From Bacillota bacterium (GTDB lineage: Bacteria > Bacillota > UBA4882 > UBA8346), in the NCBI GenBank assembly GCA_023426245.1, contig JAFABB010000033.1, positions 168,614 to 232,613 on the forward strand: DNA of 64,000 nucleotides, given 5' to 3'. Below the pieces are notes generated by a model. That model worked only from the letters and a program-made list of their open reading frames with translations. It was not told the DNA's origin and ran no database searches. Position numbers and translations under genes: made by a program. Below are positions 35,889 to 44,657 of the stretch, one piece after another (position 1 is the first letter of the stretch; every line of letters starts with the position of its first letter).

Positions 35889-37078
35889 AACTATCTGGAC
35901 CCAATTTATTTTCCACTGTCGGTCAAGTCCGGCAGTTTAATGAATTGAATTTAAAAAATGGCCAAAATGTTGTAGGGAAAATCATTTCCCTTGATCAGAA
36001 TGAAGCCATATTAGAATTAGCCGGACATACCATCCAGGCCAAAATCGAATGTGAACCCCCGGTAATAGGTGCCAATCAGAATTTTTCGGTTTCTTACGAC
36101 GCTGAGGGTCGTTTGATTTTGAAATTGATTAAAAATTCCCCGGTACTGACAGCTGGTAATCAAACCAATAATAAAAATATCGATTCATTAAAGGCTTTCG
36201 GAAATTCCGGAAATATTTCGCTGCAAAAACAGATTGCTTTTGCGTTGATGAAAGATAACCTGCCCGTAACTCCAGAGAATGTGACCAAGATAGCCCGTTC
36301 TATGCAAGAATTTCAATCCCGCTATCAACAACCGGTTGAACCCGAAGTTTTTAGTTTTATGATTGCCCAGAAGTGGCCCGTGACTTCCGGAACCGTTTTG
36401 GCTGCCTGGATTAACCAGGAACCTGAAGTTCGTGATTTATTACGAAAAAAACTGCAGGAAACAAGTTTAAAAGAAGATAGAGCTTTGCTGGAATCGATTT
36501 TAAAATTGTCAAGCAATGTTTCCGAGATAACCAAAAAACTCAAATTGGCATCCGAGTTGCGGATTTTGAATACCAAAGGGCAAAAAAATTCAGCTCCCGG
36601 AGAGCAAATATCGTCGATGTCCGGATCTAATTCGGAGATCCCCAAAAAGCTTCAATGGCTCCTTGAAAAAAACGTTGACATCCAGAAAGAACTTTTAAAA
36701 GAATTACCTATTTATGATTCTACGAATCTGGTTCCACTTTTGATAATGGATTCGGGATCAAATATTCACGAATGTTTTATGGAATGGAAAAAGGAAAAAG
36801 GAAACAACAGCCAGAATAATACCAATAATGATCAATCCATCCATGTGGCAATCCCAACTGAAAATATGGGAATAATCAATTTGGAACTAAAAATAAGCTC
36901 AAATAATGGTCTCCAAATTAATTTAGGGGTTGTTAGCGAAGATATACGCCAATACTTAAGGGTCCATGTTCCGGAAATGAAATCGGCTATCTCAAAAGAA
37001 AATGTAATGATATCGGTTAATGTTTCGGATGAAGAAAAACCTTATTCAAAGGCTTATGGAGTTGATTTATGGATGTGA
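35885..37078 (+). CDS. YlqG/FliK-like protein
   Basis: 397 residues, beginning at a TTG within the rnhB stop. A beta-rich N-terminal part (about 20-85), a long polar helical middle with Asn/Gln runs, and a C-terminal domain IHVAIPTENMGIINLELKIS ending VSDEEKPYSKAYGVDL. Gene order rnhB - this - FlhB-like matches the B. subtilis rnhB-ylqG-ylqH order, and the C-terminal domain recalls FliK-type hook-length proteins. Function unknown. Confidence 0.6.
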   Translation: MKLSGPNLFSTVGQVRQFNELNLKNGQNVVGKIISLDQNEAILELAGHTIQAKIECEPPVIGANQNFSVSYDAEGRLILKLIKNSPVLTAGNQTNNKNIDSLKAFGNSGNISLQKQIAFALMKDNLPVTPENVTKIARSMQEFQSRYQQPVEPEVFSFMIAQKWPVTSGTVLAAWINQEPEVRDLLRKKLQETSLKEDRALLESILKLSSNVSEITKKLKLASELRILNTKGQKNSAPGEQISSMSGSNSEIPKKLQWLLEKNVDIQKELLKELPIYDSTNLVPLLIMDSGSNIHECFMEWKKEKGNNSQNNTNNDQSIHVAIPTENMGIINLELKISSNNGLQINLGVVSEDIRQYLRVHVPEMKSAISKENVMISVNVSDEEKPYSKAYGVDLWM

Positions 37079-37371
37079 AATCAGGCAATAAACAAAGAAA
37101 AACGAAATATGCCGCAGCAATCCGTTATAGGCCGGGGACCGACAATGCTCCGGTTGTAATGGCTGCCGGAGAGGGCCACGTGGCAGAGACGATTCTGAAA
37201 TTGGCGGAAGAGGCCGGAGTTCCCAATCATATTGAACCGGAGCTTGCAAAGATTTTGGCCAAACTCGAACCGGGCACCCCTATTCCGGAAGAAACCTATC
37301 AGATTGTAGCACAAATTTTAGCATTTATTTGGCGGCTGGACAAAAACTATTCACCAAGAAGCGAGGCTTAA
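37069..37371 (+). CDS. ylqH: YlqH, FlhB C-terminal-domain-like protein
   Basis: 100 residues. It resembles the cytoplasmic FlhB/YscU C-terminal domain: KYAAAIRYRPGTDNAPVVMA, GEGHVAETILKLAEEAGVPN and PIPEETYQIVAQILAFIWRLD. The autocleavage NPTH motif of true FlhB is absent, so it is a stand-alone paralogue, as in Bacillus. It overlaps the preceding gene. No flagellar genes lie in the window. Confidence 0.88.
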   Translation: MDVKSGNKQRKTKYAAAIRYRPGTDNAPVVMAAGEGHVAETILKLAEEAGVPNHIEPELAKILAKLEPGTPIPEETYQIVAQILAFIWRLDKNYSPRSEA

Positions 37372-37379
37372 GATGAATC

Positions 37380-38249
37380 ATGGAGAAAGTGCGCATTGAA
37401 AGTTTAAAATCAGGAATGAAATTGGCAAAAACGATTTATTCACCGGAGGGTTTGATTTTGGTTCGTGCAGATACTGCCATTACGGATCACATCATCTCCA
37501 AATTGCGACAACTTGGTTTACCGGCTGCCTATATCAGTACATCAAGTGAAGAAAAAATCCCCGAACCCGTTTCTGAAATGACCCGGGTAGACTTAATTCG
37601 GAGCCTGTCTAAACTGGATAGTGAAGTCCGCTCTGGCCAGAATGCGAACTTACTTGCCAGTAAAGAGCCTCTTTTTGATTTGGTTGATGAAATTGTTACC
37701 AATCATAAGAGTTTAATCGGAATGACCGACATTCGCTTACGAAAAGACTATATTTACGGACATTCGGTCAATGTTTGCGTCATCGCCGTTAAAATAGCGA
37801 TCCATATGGGTTACAACCAGCTGAAATTGGCCGACTTGGCAGTGGGAGCACTGTTCCATGACCTCGGAATGACGAAAATTCCCATCGAAATTCTTGATAA
37901 AATCGGTGGCTTGACGGAGCCGGAATTAAAACTGGTTCATACTCATCCTGAGGAAGGCTATAATTTATTAAAACAAAACCAAAGTATCGCCGCAAGTTCG
38001 GCTCATGTTGCTTATCAGCACCATGAACGCTTCAATGGAACCGGGTATCCGCGGGGAATGGCCGGAGAGGCTATCCATGAGTTTGCAAGAATTACCGCAA
38101 TTGCGGATGTATATGATTCTATGACCACAGAACGTCTTTACCGACATGCCAAATCTCCCCTGGAAGCTATGAATTACATTCACCAAAATCGTGGAATTGA
38201 ATTCGACCCGAATATTGTCGATGTAATGGATAAAATCGTTTACGGATAA
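37380..38249 (+). CDS. HD-GYP-domain phosphodiesterase
   Basis: 289 residues. An N-terminal domain of about 110 residues (SLKSGMKLAKTIYSPEGLIL) precedes the HD-GYP domain: YIYGHSVNVCVIAVKIA, ALFHDLGMTKIP, YQHHERFNGTGYPRGMAGEAI and AIADVYDSMTTERLYR. The intact HD and GYP motifs suggest cyclic-di-GMP hydrolysis. Eight bases after ylqH. Confidence 0.92.
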   Translation: MEKVRIESLKSGMKLAKTIYSPEGLILVRADTAITDHIISKLRQLGLPAAYISTSSEEKIPEPVSEMTRVDLIRSLSKLDSEVRSGQNANLLASKEPLFDLVDEIVTNHKSLIGMTDIRLRKDYIYGHSVNVCVIAVKIAIHMGYNQLKLADLAVGALFHDLGMTKIPIEILDKIGGLTEPELKLVHTHPEEGYNLLKQNQSIAASSAHVAYQHHERFNGTGYPRGMAGEAIHEFARITAIADVYDSMTTERLYRHAKSPLEAMNYIHQNRGIEFDPNIVDVMDKIVYG

Positions 38250-38277
38250 ATTAACCCAAACGCTCTGATATTAAAAA

Positions 38278-38356
38278 ACGGCTGACTAATACTTATTTAC
38301 GGAGTGGCTTATTTTGACGAAGGCTTCCGAATTTAAGTTTTTTAGACAGCCTTTTT
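38278..38356. repeat. Possible GGCTGTC-ended element, copy E (diverged)
   Basis: Left end ACGGCTGACTAA, right end TTAGACAGCCTTTTTT, inverted with mismatches and about 80 bp long. It could equally be a terminator for the HD-GYP operon, since the right arm runs into T residues. Confidence 0.4.
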
Positions 38357-38401
38357 TGTTTTATTTGCAGGAAATTATCGAAAAATATAGAAAATAACAA
38401 C

Positions 38402-38785
38402 ATGAATACATTTTCTAGTAAAAGAGCTTTTGGTTGTTGGGGAGAACAAATTGCCGCGGATTTCCTTAAGAAACAAGGCTATCAAATCGTGAGCCGCAAT
38501 TTTCGTTGCCCTTATGGTGAAATCGACCTTATTGCCAAAGAAAAGGATATCTGGTGTTTTATTGAAGTAAAAACCAGAAAAACCAAATCCTATGGATATG
38601 GATTCGATTCAGTAACCCATACCAAACAAAAGCATGTTATTAAAGTTGCCCAGTATTATTTGGGTCAATTGGCCCTATACGAAGCCCCGGCTCGCTTCGA
38701 TGTTATTTCCATTGACTATGGTTCCGCAGCGGATTATCAAATCCAATTGATTCGAAATGCCTTTTATATGTCACTGGATAATTAG
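38402..38785 (+). CDS. yraN: YraN/UPF0102 endonuclease-like protein
   Basis: 127 residues. GEQIAADFLKKQGYQIVSRN, CPYGEIDLIAKE and CFIEVKTRK form the PD-(D/E)XK-like core of UPF0102. The cellular role is unsettled. The ribosome site is weak. It is followed after 39 bp by yifB, its usual neighbour. Confidence 0.93.
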   Translation: MNTFSSKRAFGCWGEQIAADFLKKQGYQIVSRNFRCPYGEIDLIAKEKDIWCFIEVKTRKTKSYGYGFDSVTHTKQKHVIKVAQYYLGQLALYEAPARFDVISIDYGSAADYQIQLIRNAFYMSLDN

Positions 38786-38824
38786 GGCTAAGGCTATCCG
38801 AGGATCGAAGCGGGGGGGATTTTA

Positions 38825-40354
38825 TTGCTGGCTAAAATCGAAAGTATGGCTGTGAACGGCATCGATGGTTTTATCGTGCAAATCGAAGTGGATCTGGGCG
38901 GCGGAATGCCCAGTTTTGATATTGTGGGATTACCGGATTTAGCGGTTAAAGAGGCTCGGGATAGAGTACGGGCGGCAATTACAAACTCCAATTTGGAGTT
39001 TCATTATCACCGGATTGTGGTCAATCTGGCGCCGGCCAATATCAAGAAGGAGGGCTCCGGATTTGATTTACCGATTGCCATTGGTATTTTAGCGGCAAAA
39101 GGAGGATTAACTCTCACCAGGATATCAGATGCGGTTTTTATCGGAGAATTGGCTCTTGATGGTAAACTACGTCCCATAAACGGCGCTTTATCAATGACTA
39201 TCGCTGCCCGGGAGGTTGGCAAAAAATACATCGTGATTCCGGCTGACAATCTGACTGAAGTTTCTGTTGTTTCCGGAATCACTCCGATTCCTGTGGTAAC
39301 ATTGACCCAAGTCGTAGACTTTTTGGAAGGACGATCAAACGGAGAAATCGTAAGGCCAATATATCATCAAGAAGCAGTAGCATCGGGCATTCTCGAAGAT
39401 TTAGCTGATGTGAGAGGACAGGAACAGGCAAAAAGGGCTCTGGAGGTCGCGGCTGCCGGCGGCCACAATATTTTAATGATTGGTCCTCCCGGTTCGGGTA
39501 AAACCATGCTGGCCAGGAGATTGCCGGGAATTCTTCCGTCGCTTGGACAGGATGAATCAATTGAATTGACCAAGATTTATAGCATCAGCGGTTTACTGCC
39601 TTATGGGGTTTCAATGGTTCAAACCCGGCCGTTTCGTTCCCCTCATCATACGACGAGTCCTGCCGGACTCATCGGGGGAGGAAGGATTCCGCGGCCGGGT
39701 GAAGTAAGTCTTGCCCATCATGGAGTGTTATTTTTGGATGAATTGCCGGAATTTCCCCGGGAAGTCCTGGAAGTACTCCGCCAGCCCATTGAGGACGGAA
39801 AAGTTACGATTGCAAGAGCCGTCACATCTTTAACTTATCCAGCACGATTTATGTTAGCGGCAGCGATGAATCCTTGTCCCTGCGGTTATTTCGGCGATTC
39901 CCTGAAGGCCTGTTCTTGCACGCCGTTGCAAATTCAAAAATACCAAGGCCGGATATCCGGGCCGTTACTCGATCGTTTTGATTTACAGATCGAAGTCCCT
40001 AGAGTGGCCGAGTTCGAATTTGATACGGTCCCGAAGAGCGAATCTTCCAAAACAATCCGGGAGAGAGTTGAAGCTGCCCGTTCCCTTCAACGGGAACGTT
40101 TTAAGGGTTCGGAAACCTTTTGCAACTCCGGGATGAGCAGTAAAGAACTGCGAGAGTATTGTCAGATAGAAGGGGAGGGCCGAGAATTACTTCGTCAGGC
40201 GGTCCAACGATTTTCATTAAGTGCCAGGGCCTATACAAGGATTCTGAAACTGGCGCGTACAATTGCCGATTTGGAGGCTTCTCCCAAGATCGAAATCTCC
40301 CATTTGGCCGAGGCGATACAGTACAGAAGCTTGGACCGGAAGGGAATAGGGTAA
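38825..40354 (+). CDS. yifB: YifB/ComM-family Mg-chelatase-like AAA ATPase
   Basis: 509 residues from TTG 38825, after a G-rich ribosome site. The N-terminal Lon-like ChlI domain (GGMPSFDIVGLPDLAVKEAR) precedes the AAA module: MIGPPGSGKTMLARRLPGIL, HHGVLFLDELPEF, and the NPCPCGYFGD cysteine motif with CSCTP. Related ComM is a branch-migration helicase in transformation. Downstream the usual dprA/topA genes are absent; the accessory strip begins instead. Confidence 0.94.
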   Translation: MLAKIESMAVNGIDGFIVQIEVDLGGGMPSFDIVGLPDLAVKEARDRVRAAITNSNLEFHYHRIVVNLAPANIKKEGSGFDLPIAIGILAAKGGLTLTRISDAVFIGELALDGKLRPINGALSMTIAAREVGKKYIVIPADNLTEVSVVSGITPIPVVTLTQVVDFLEGRSNGEIVRPIYHQEAVASGILEDLADVRGQEQAKRALEVAAAGGHNILMIGPPGSGKTMLARRLPGILPSLGQDESIELTKIYSISGLLPYGVSMVQTRPFRSPHHTTSPAGLIGGGRIPRPGEVSLAHHGVLFLDELPEFPREVLEVLRQPIEDGKVTIARAVTSLTYPARFMLAAAMNPCPCGYFGDSLKACSCTPLQIQKYQGRISGPLLDRFDLQIEVPRVAEFEFDTVPKSESSKTIRERVEAARSLQRERFKGSETFCNSGMSSKELREYCQIEGEGRELLRQAVQRFSLSARAYTRILKLARTIADLEASPKIEISHLAEAIQYRSLDRKGIG

Positions 40355-40486
40355 AAAAGTTATAAGTTAAAAATTTGAAGTGAAAAAATTTGATTTATGT
40401 TATTGAAAATATTAGTATTTCCTATATTGGAAGGGTTAAAGGCTGATTTGATTTAGGAAATATTGATTAAGACTTGCAAGTGAAAA

Positions 40487-40536
40487 TCAGGCTCTGAAGA
40501 GAGAATGCTTATCAAGACTTCTTTTCTCTGCCTCAT
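40487..40536 (+). terminator. Possible terminator/hairpin after yifB
   Basis: Imperfect stem CAGGCTCTGAAGAGAGAA / TTCTTTTCTCTGCCT around a 14-nt loop, without a clean T run. Confidence 0.35.
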
Positions 40537-40561
40537 TGCATCTTCGCCTTATTGGGGATTA

Positions 40562-41038
40562 TCAAATCATGATTCCGAAATTATTCAAGAACTTGTATAT
40601 ATATGTTTCTATATTCTTATAGGTTATCTTTTTGTATGATTTATTGATTTTATTATTTTTATAAAAATAAATCGTGAATAGAAGAATAGAATGCCTACAT
40701 TCTATATAATCTTCAAAATTTGCGAGCTGAACTGGATTGTTTTTTAGCAGGTCTCTTATTGTATTTTCAGTTTCTATTATCTCCCTTTCAAGTGCCTTAA
40801 TTTCGAGGATTTCACTGAAATTTCTCTGTTTAAAGCTATTTCCATATTCAAAGATTTCCTCGTATATTGGGTAAATTTCATAACGGCTCCCACTTGCAAA
40901 GACCAATATAACCTCTTCCTCATTGGATAAAGTGGATTTAATTAATTTCAAGTCTTTTTTTATATTCTTAATTATTATATCTTTCCTTATTGTGGCATCT
41001 TGAAATGCTTTGATTTTGTCTTTCCAATCGATTATCAA
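40562..41038 (-). CDS. Hypothetical protein
   Basis: 158 residues, Lys/Ile/Asn-rich and unlike the neighbouring housekeeping genes in base use. TTG 41038 lies about eight bases after TGGAGATGA. A central helix (ILEIKALEREIIETENTI) could be coiled coil. No family recognised. First gene of the minus-strand accessory strip. Confidence 0.55.
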   Translation of the reverse strand: MIIDWKDKIKAFQDATIRKDIIIKNIKKDLKLIKSTLSNEEEVILVFASGSRYEIYPIYEEIFEYGNSFKQRNFSEILEIKALEREIIETENTIRDLLKNNPVQLANFEDYIECRHSILLFTIYFYKNNKINKSYKKITYKNIETYIYKFLNNFGIMI

Positions 41039-41094
41039 AGTCTCATCTCCAGTTATATTAACAGTTTATCTGAAGATGCCTGTTCAAAATGATA

Positions 41095-41277
41095 TTAGAT
41101 AAAGATTAATAAACTAGTACAAGCTATACTTACAAAAAATATAATAGTCACAAATAGCATTGCCGACCTATCATTTATTTTCCAAGTAATGGTAAAATAG
41201 AACATATAAATTATAATTGTTGCTATATAAAACCAACAGTAGATTAAAAAAGCTTTTTCAAAACAATGAAGTATCAA
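41095..41277 (-). CDS. Small two-helix membrane protein
   Basis: 60 residues from TTG 41277, with an excellent GGGAGG eight bases upstream. Two hydrophobic helices (LIYCWFYIATIIIYMFYF and AMLFVTIIFFVSIACTSLLIF) separated by a short polar turn WKINDRS. Unrecognised. Confidence 0.6.
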   Translation of the reverse strand: MILHCFEKAFLIYCWFYIATIIIYMFYFTITWKINDRSAMLFVTIIFFVSIACTSLLIFI

Positions 41278-41299
41278 ACTGTAACCTCCCGGTTTCCGA

Positions 41300-41524
41300 T
41301 TAAAGCCTTACACCATACAGGCATACACCCTGAATTCTGCACTTCTTACCGACTGTGGAAGACAATCCAGTTTTTCGGCCAAATCCGCCGGCGCCAGCCA
41401 GAATTGTGAGAAAAAAACGGCTGGCGGCGTATCCGGTATCAAAGGCTTCTGTCATGTTTCGGACGGTTACCTTGCCTGTACGTTCAAGTTCATATGGCGT
41501 TGAGAAAATGAGGGGCTTTCCCGG
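41300..41524 (-). pseudogene. Possible gene fragment without a start
   Basis: An open frame of 75 codons (PGKPLIFSTPYELERTGKVT ... VCLYGVRL) is bounded upstream by a stop and has its only ATG at residue 24. It is visibly richer in G+C than the surrounding strip, which suggests a foreign or remnant piece. No family recognised; it may also be chance. Confidence 0.3.
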
Positions 41525-41560
41525 CTAATGCGGCGGACTTTACAAGCTAAACTTAAATAT

Positions 41561-41905
41561 CTAACTAATCGGGGGATACCCACGAGCTTTTGACCCTGGA
41601 AATAATATTGGAATAGCAAATTTTAATTTATTTATGGGGGCTTCAGACTGTCTTACCGATCCCCCCCCGGTAATTACTCCAATACTATTATTCGTCGCGG
41701 TTTCTTCAATAGTAGTTACTGCAACATCAAATTCCACTAGTCTTGAAACATTAATATCATCTGGGTTATAGCTTATTCCTGTTTCGGACAATGCAAGATT
41801 CGTTGGATTAACTTTTGCACCAAGTTCTTCGGCTTTACTTTGAGCTTCTTTTACGCCCTCAATGATTTGAAGCAATGAAGTACTTATAAATTTTTTCAGT
41901 TCCAT
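41561..41905 (-). CDS. Small protein, trypco2-like
   Basis: 114 residues with GGAGGG before the ATG. A helix (ELKKFISTSLLQIIEGVKEA) is followed by beta strands: VEFDVAVTTIEETATNNSIG and a closing KLKFAIPILFP. This alternation resembles, from memory, small proteins grouped as trypsin-co-occurring domain 2 (trypco2), which are suspected of roles in conflict systems. No protease partner is nearby. Gly/Pro-rich C-terminus. Confidence 0.5.
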   Translation of the reverse strand: MELKKFISTSLLQIIEGVKEAQSKAEELGAKVNPTNLALSETGISYNPDDINVSRLVEFDVAVTTIEETATNNSIGVITGGGSVRQSEAPINKLKFAIPILFPGSKARGYPPIS

Positions 41906-41936
41906 TATAAACTCCCTCCTAACTTTAATAATTGCA

Positions 41937-42256
41937 TCACGGCCTACATACTTTGCGTGGTATATACCCTGCGCCTAGCGTCTCTTGTCTATTATGAAAC
42001 ACAACCAGATTCCCAGGACTAATCTTCTGGCCCACCCACTGTGGGACGGGTAATGAAACTTGTCAGATTTGGAACTTCCCCAATATTCTTGGCTGGCAAT
42101 CGGTTCCAATCTAGTTTGAATATCGGTGGAAATACTACTTCCTGGGGGAGATAGGGTAGGGGAGGACGAAATTGCAAAACAACCGGGAGAGCAAGTGAAA
42201 ATCATGGATGATAACACAGTGATGGCTAAGATTGTAGAGAAAATCTTGGAGCGCAT
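41937..42256 (-). pseudogene. Frameshifted secreted protein with an Ada-like zinc-binding C-terminus
   Basis: It starts with a perfect AAAGGAGG site and a signal peptide (MRSKIFSTILAITVLSSMIF...CFA). The frame then reads GSSKSDKFHYPS before going out of frame; in the next frame it continues QKISPGNLVVFHNRQETLGA and GYIPRKVC to a stop at 41937. Joined, this is the pattern HxPxC...F...A...GYxPCxxC of small Ada-type metal-binding modules. The first Cys is lost at the frameshift and one late Cys is Arg, so the module is probably dead. The unshifted frame would end at 41975. Confidence 0.7.
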
Positions 42257-42301
42257 GAGTATTACCTCCTTTGATTTATAAATTCAAAGTATAAATTTTC
42301 A

Positions 42302-43009
42302 TCAATCTCCTGCAACAAAAAATATCATTTTCCATTCCCTATCTATTTTTTTGAACATAACACGGTAATCAATTGGGCTTCTTAAAAATTTCTCCAATAC
42401 ATAACCTTGTAAACCCGATGAAATTTCCACTTTACTCCAATAATAAGACCTGTTATTCTCTGTTTCTTTTACTTTTGTATCACATACATAAGATACAATT
42501 TCATAATTTAGCTTTTTAATAATTTTTGATTTAAAACTTGGACTAGTATATAATCCTACATTTTTATCGGTTACAACATAAGAACTAAAAGCATCAAATT
42601 TATCTGGAAAATTCCTAAAAGTATATGGATACGTGAAACTGCCGTCTTCCTCAATAACTCCGCCTAACTTAAGAACATCTTTTAGTTCAAGCCAAATCTT
42701 AGATTTTTTCGGATCTTTATCTAAATTCCAATCGTGTATGAAACTTTTTAAACCATTTTCAGGTCCAAAACTAAATTTTATGTTTTTATCAATATGTTTA
42801 ATGAGAAACTCATGATCCTTATGGTCTAAGGCATTCATTAATTGATTTTTAAAGTTTTTAAAATTCAAATCTTTACCAGCATCGTCAACAGGTAGAACCT
42901 GATAAAATGGAAAATGCGTTTTTTTTGTTTCATTTGAATTACTTTGAACTAAGCCCGACCCCATGAATATTAAACAAAGAAACAATGAGATTTTTATGAA
43001 TTTATTCAT
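42302..43009 (-). CDS. Secreted protein with bacterial SH3-like domain
   Basis: 235 residues from ATG 43009, after GAGAGG. Signal peptide MNKFIKISLFLCLIFMGSGLV. The first half is unrecognised; from about residue 145 the pattern VVTDKNVGLYTSPSFKSKII ... ISSGLQGYVLEKFLRSPIDYRV is an SH3b-type repeat of the kind that binds cell wall or solute. AT-rich codon use. Monocistronic. Confidence 0.7.
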   Translation of the reverse strand: MNKFIKISLFLCLIFMGSGLVQSNSNETKKTHFPFYQVLPVDDAGKDLNFKNFKNQLMNALDHKDHEFLIKHIDKNIKFSFGPENGLKSFIHDWNLDKDPKKSKIWLELKDVLKLGGVIEEDGSFTYPYTFRNFPDKFDAFSSYVVTDKNVGLYTSPSFKSKIIKKLNYEIVSYVCDTKVKETENNRSYYWSKVEISSGLQGYVLEKFLRSPIDYRVMFKKIDREWKMIFFVAGD

Positions 43010-43126
43010 GAAGCAACCTCTCAAAAAAATTTAAGATGACACGATATCGTTGATTTTGCGTATGGTTACAAATAACAGTATTGACCTGTTTTACATACTC
43101 GGTATATGATGACGGAAATATAAATT

Positions 43127-43516
43127 TCACCCAACGACAAAGCAAAATGGATGCCCAACAGGATCAAGCATGACCGTCCACTCGTCGCAATACTGGGTGT
43201 CTGCTCTCGTTGCGCCACATGAAATTGCGTGTTTCACAGCACGTTCCATATCTTCCTTACTTTGTACCGCAAAGTCGATATGTAACATCTGCTGCTGCGC
43301 ATTAGGTTCTTCCGGCCAAACCGGGGAAACGTAATCAATGTTGGTTTGAAAGGCGATTTTGACACCACCCAACGGAGAACGGATGTCTAGAAAATTCCCT
43401 TCCTCTACAAAATCCTTTTCCCAGCCGAGCATCCGAATATAGAAATCAGACAAAGCTTGAATATCGGGGCAATCAAGTACAATTGACGTCAATTTGATTG
43501 TGGGTATGTTATTCAT
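43127..43516 (-). CDS. VOC-superfamily (glyoxalase/bleomycin-resistance-like) protein
   Basis: 129 residues. Paired beta-alpha-beta-beta-beta modules start at SIVLDCPDIQALSDFYIRML and MLHIDFAVQSKEDMERAV; the closing DEWTVMLDPVGHPFCFV is typical of the Glyoxalase_6-like group. Ligand or substrate unknown. The ATG overlaps the stop of the upstream gene (ATGA). Its G+C content is higher than that of its neighbours. Confidence 0.88.
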   Translation of the reverse strand: MNNIPTIKLTSIVLDCPDIQALSDFYIRMLGWEKDFVEEGNFLDIRSPLGGVKIAFQTNIDYVSPVWPEEPNAQQQMLHIDFAVQSKEDMERAVKHAISCGATRADTQYCDEWTVMLDPVGHPFCFVVG

Positions 43517-43914
43517 TTACTGCTCCTTTCAAGGCTACTATTTCCATGCCAAAGTTTCTCAATATCATTCCACGCTTTTAAAGATTCCTCTTTAAGCCAC
43601 TTTTTAAACACATCAGGACCCAATGATTCCCAAGATGAAATGTTTTGAATATCCTCTATCAGGCCAACTACTACCAATTCCTTAGCTTTTTCATTTCCTT
43701 CTTGAATAATCAATTCAATTGTATTGAATATCTTGGGGAAGTCTTTTGTTGATTGATTCTTGTATGCATTAACAATATAACGAGCTAAAACGACAATTTC
43801 GTTATAGAGACCAGGTTTTTCCTCATCCCAACCCATTTTTACTTCTTCTAAATCTTTTTTCCATTCCGAACAAGCCTTCAAAAATAGAGGAATGACATGT
43901 TTTTCGGTATACAT
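43513..43914 (-). CDS. Hypothetical helical protein, DUF7674-like
   Basis: 133 residues, all helical, opening MYTEKHVIPLFLKACSEWKK and containing LVVVGLIEDIQNISSW. It resembles small proteins recalled as DUF7674 or immunity-like; the assignment is tentative. It forms a two-gene operon with the VOC gene by a 4-bp overlap. Confidence 0.55.
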   Translation of the reverse strand: MYTEKHVIPLFLKACSEWKKDLEEVKMGWDEEKPGLYNEIVVLARYIVNAYKNQSTKDFPKIFNTIELIIQEGNEKAKELVVVGLIEDIQNISSWESLGPDVFKKWLKEESLKAWNDIEKLWHGNSSLERSSK

Positions 43915-43993
43915 TCTTTATCCTCACAATTAGTTTAGCTTTGACACAGAGCGGCATGTAGCAGATCTTGTTTTTGGAGAAGAGTATAAATTT

Positions 43994-44509
43994 TTATAGG
44001 AACTTATTTAGATTAAGGTAATTTTCTTCATCAAGTGTAATTGAATATGTTTCACCAGCTTTCACTTGAATTGGTATACACCAGCATAAAATAGTTCCAT
44101 TTCTTTTAGTTGCGACCTTTGTTATAAGCCATTTTTTACCTTCTGGTTCATTTGAGCGCATCGAAAATTGATCTTCACTTTTAGGTGGTAATAACGCAAC
44201 GTTATCTCCAGTTACCTTTTTAAATATTGAATTCCAAGATACTATTAATATTATTGCTCGATCAGTTTCTTTCGATTTAAGGATACCAAGTTTGGCTTTA
44301 AATAAAGGCATGGGATCTTCACTGGTGATTGCATATTGAATACCTTCAGGATATAGGTCATTTACATTCGTATTGATAGAAATAGCCCAAGTCTCCTTTT
44401 CAATTTTCGATATTTCTTCTTCAGTTAAAGCCATTACACATGGATAGTTTATACAGACTAGAAACGCAATAGCAATTAACATTAGTATGATTCGATTAAG
44501 TTTTTTCAT
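43994..44509 (-). CDS. Secreted hypothetical protein
   Basis: 171 residues with AAGGAG before the ATG. Signal peptide MKKLNRIILMLIAIAFLVC...VMALTEEE. The mature part is beta-rich with a Trp-containing core (AIILIVSWNSIFKK; GTILCWCIPIQVKAG). No family recognised. Confidence 0.6.
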   Translation of the reverse strand: MKKLNRIILMLIAIAFLVCINYPCVMALTEEEISKIEKETWAISINTNVNDLYPEGIQYAITSEDPMPLFKAKLGILKSKETDRAIILIVSWNSIFKKVTGDNVALLPPKSEDQFSMRSNEPEGKKWLITKVATKRNGTILCWCIPIQVKAGETYSITLDEENYLNLNKFL

Positions 44510-44558
44510 TTTTTCTCCTTAGTATTAGATTGGTTCTCGACTAATAGGACATAACCTA

Positions 44559-44612
44559 TTTCCACTCCCAGTCCATAGATAGGGTAGGGGAGACAATTTA
44601 AACCTACGACCT
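44559..44612. repeat. Accessory-strip dispersed repeat, copy 1
   Basis: TTTCCACTCCCAGTCCATAG, then ATAGGGTAGGGGAGA, then AATTTAAACCTACGACC. It lies between the secreted hypothetical and the beta-lactamase-like gene. The second half resembles the complement of a tRNA T-arm (GGTTTAAAT), without the rest of a tRNA. Confidence 0.6.
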
Positions 44613-44657
44613 CTTGAACTTTTATAAAATAACAATTTGCCTCAATTTACTTTTCTA

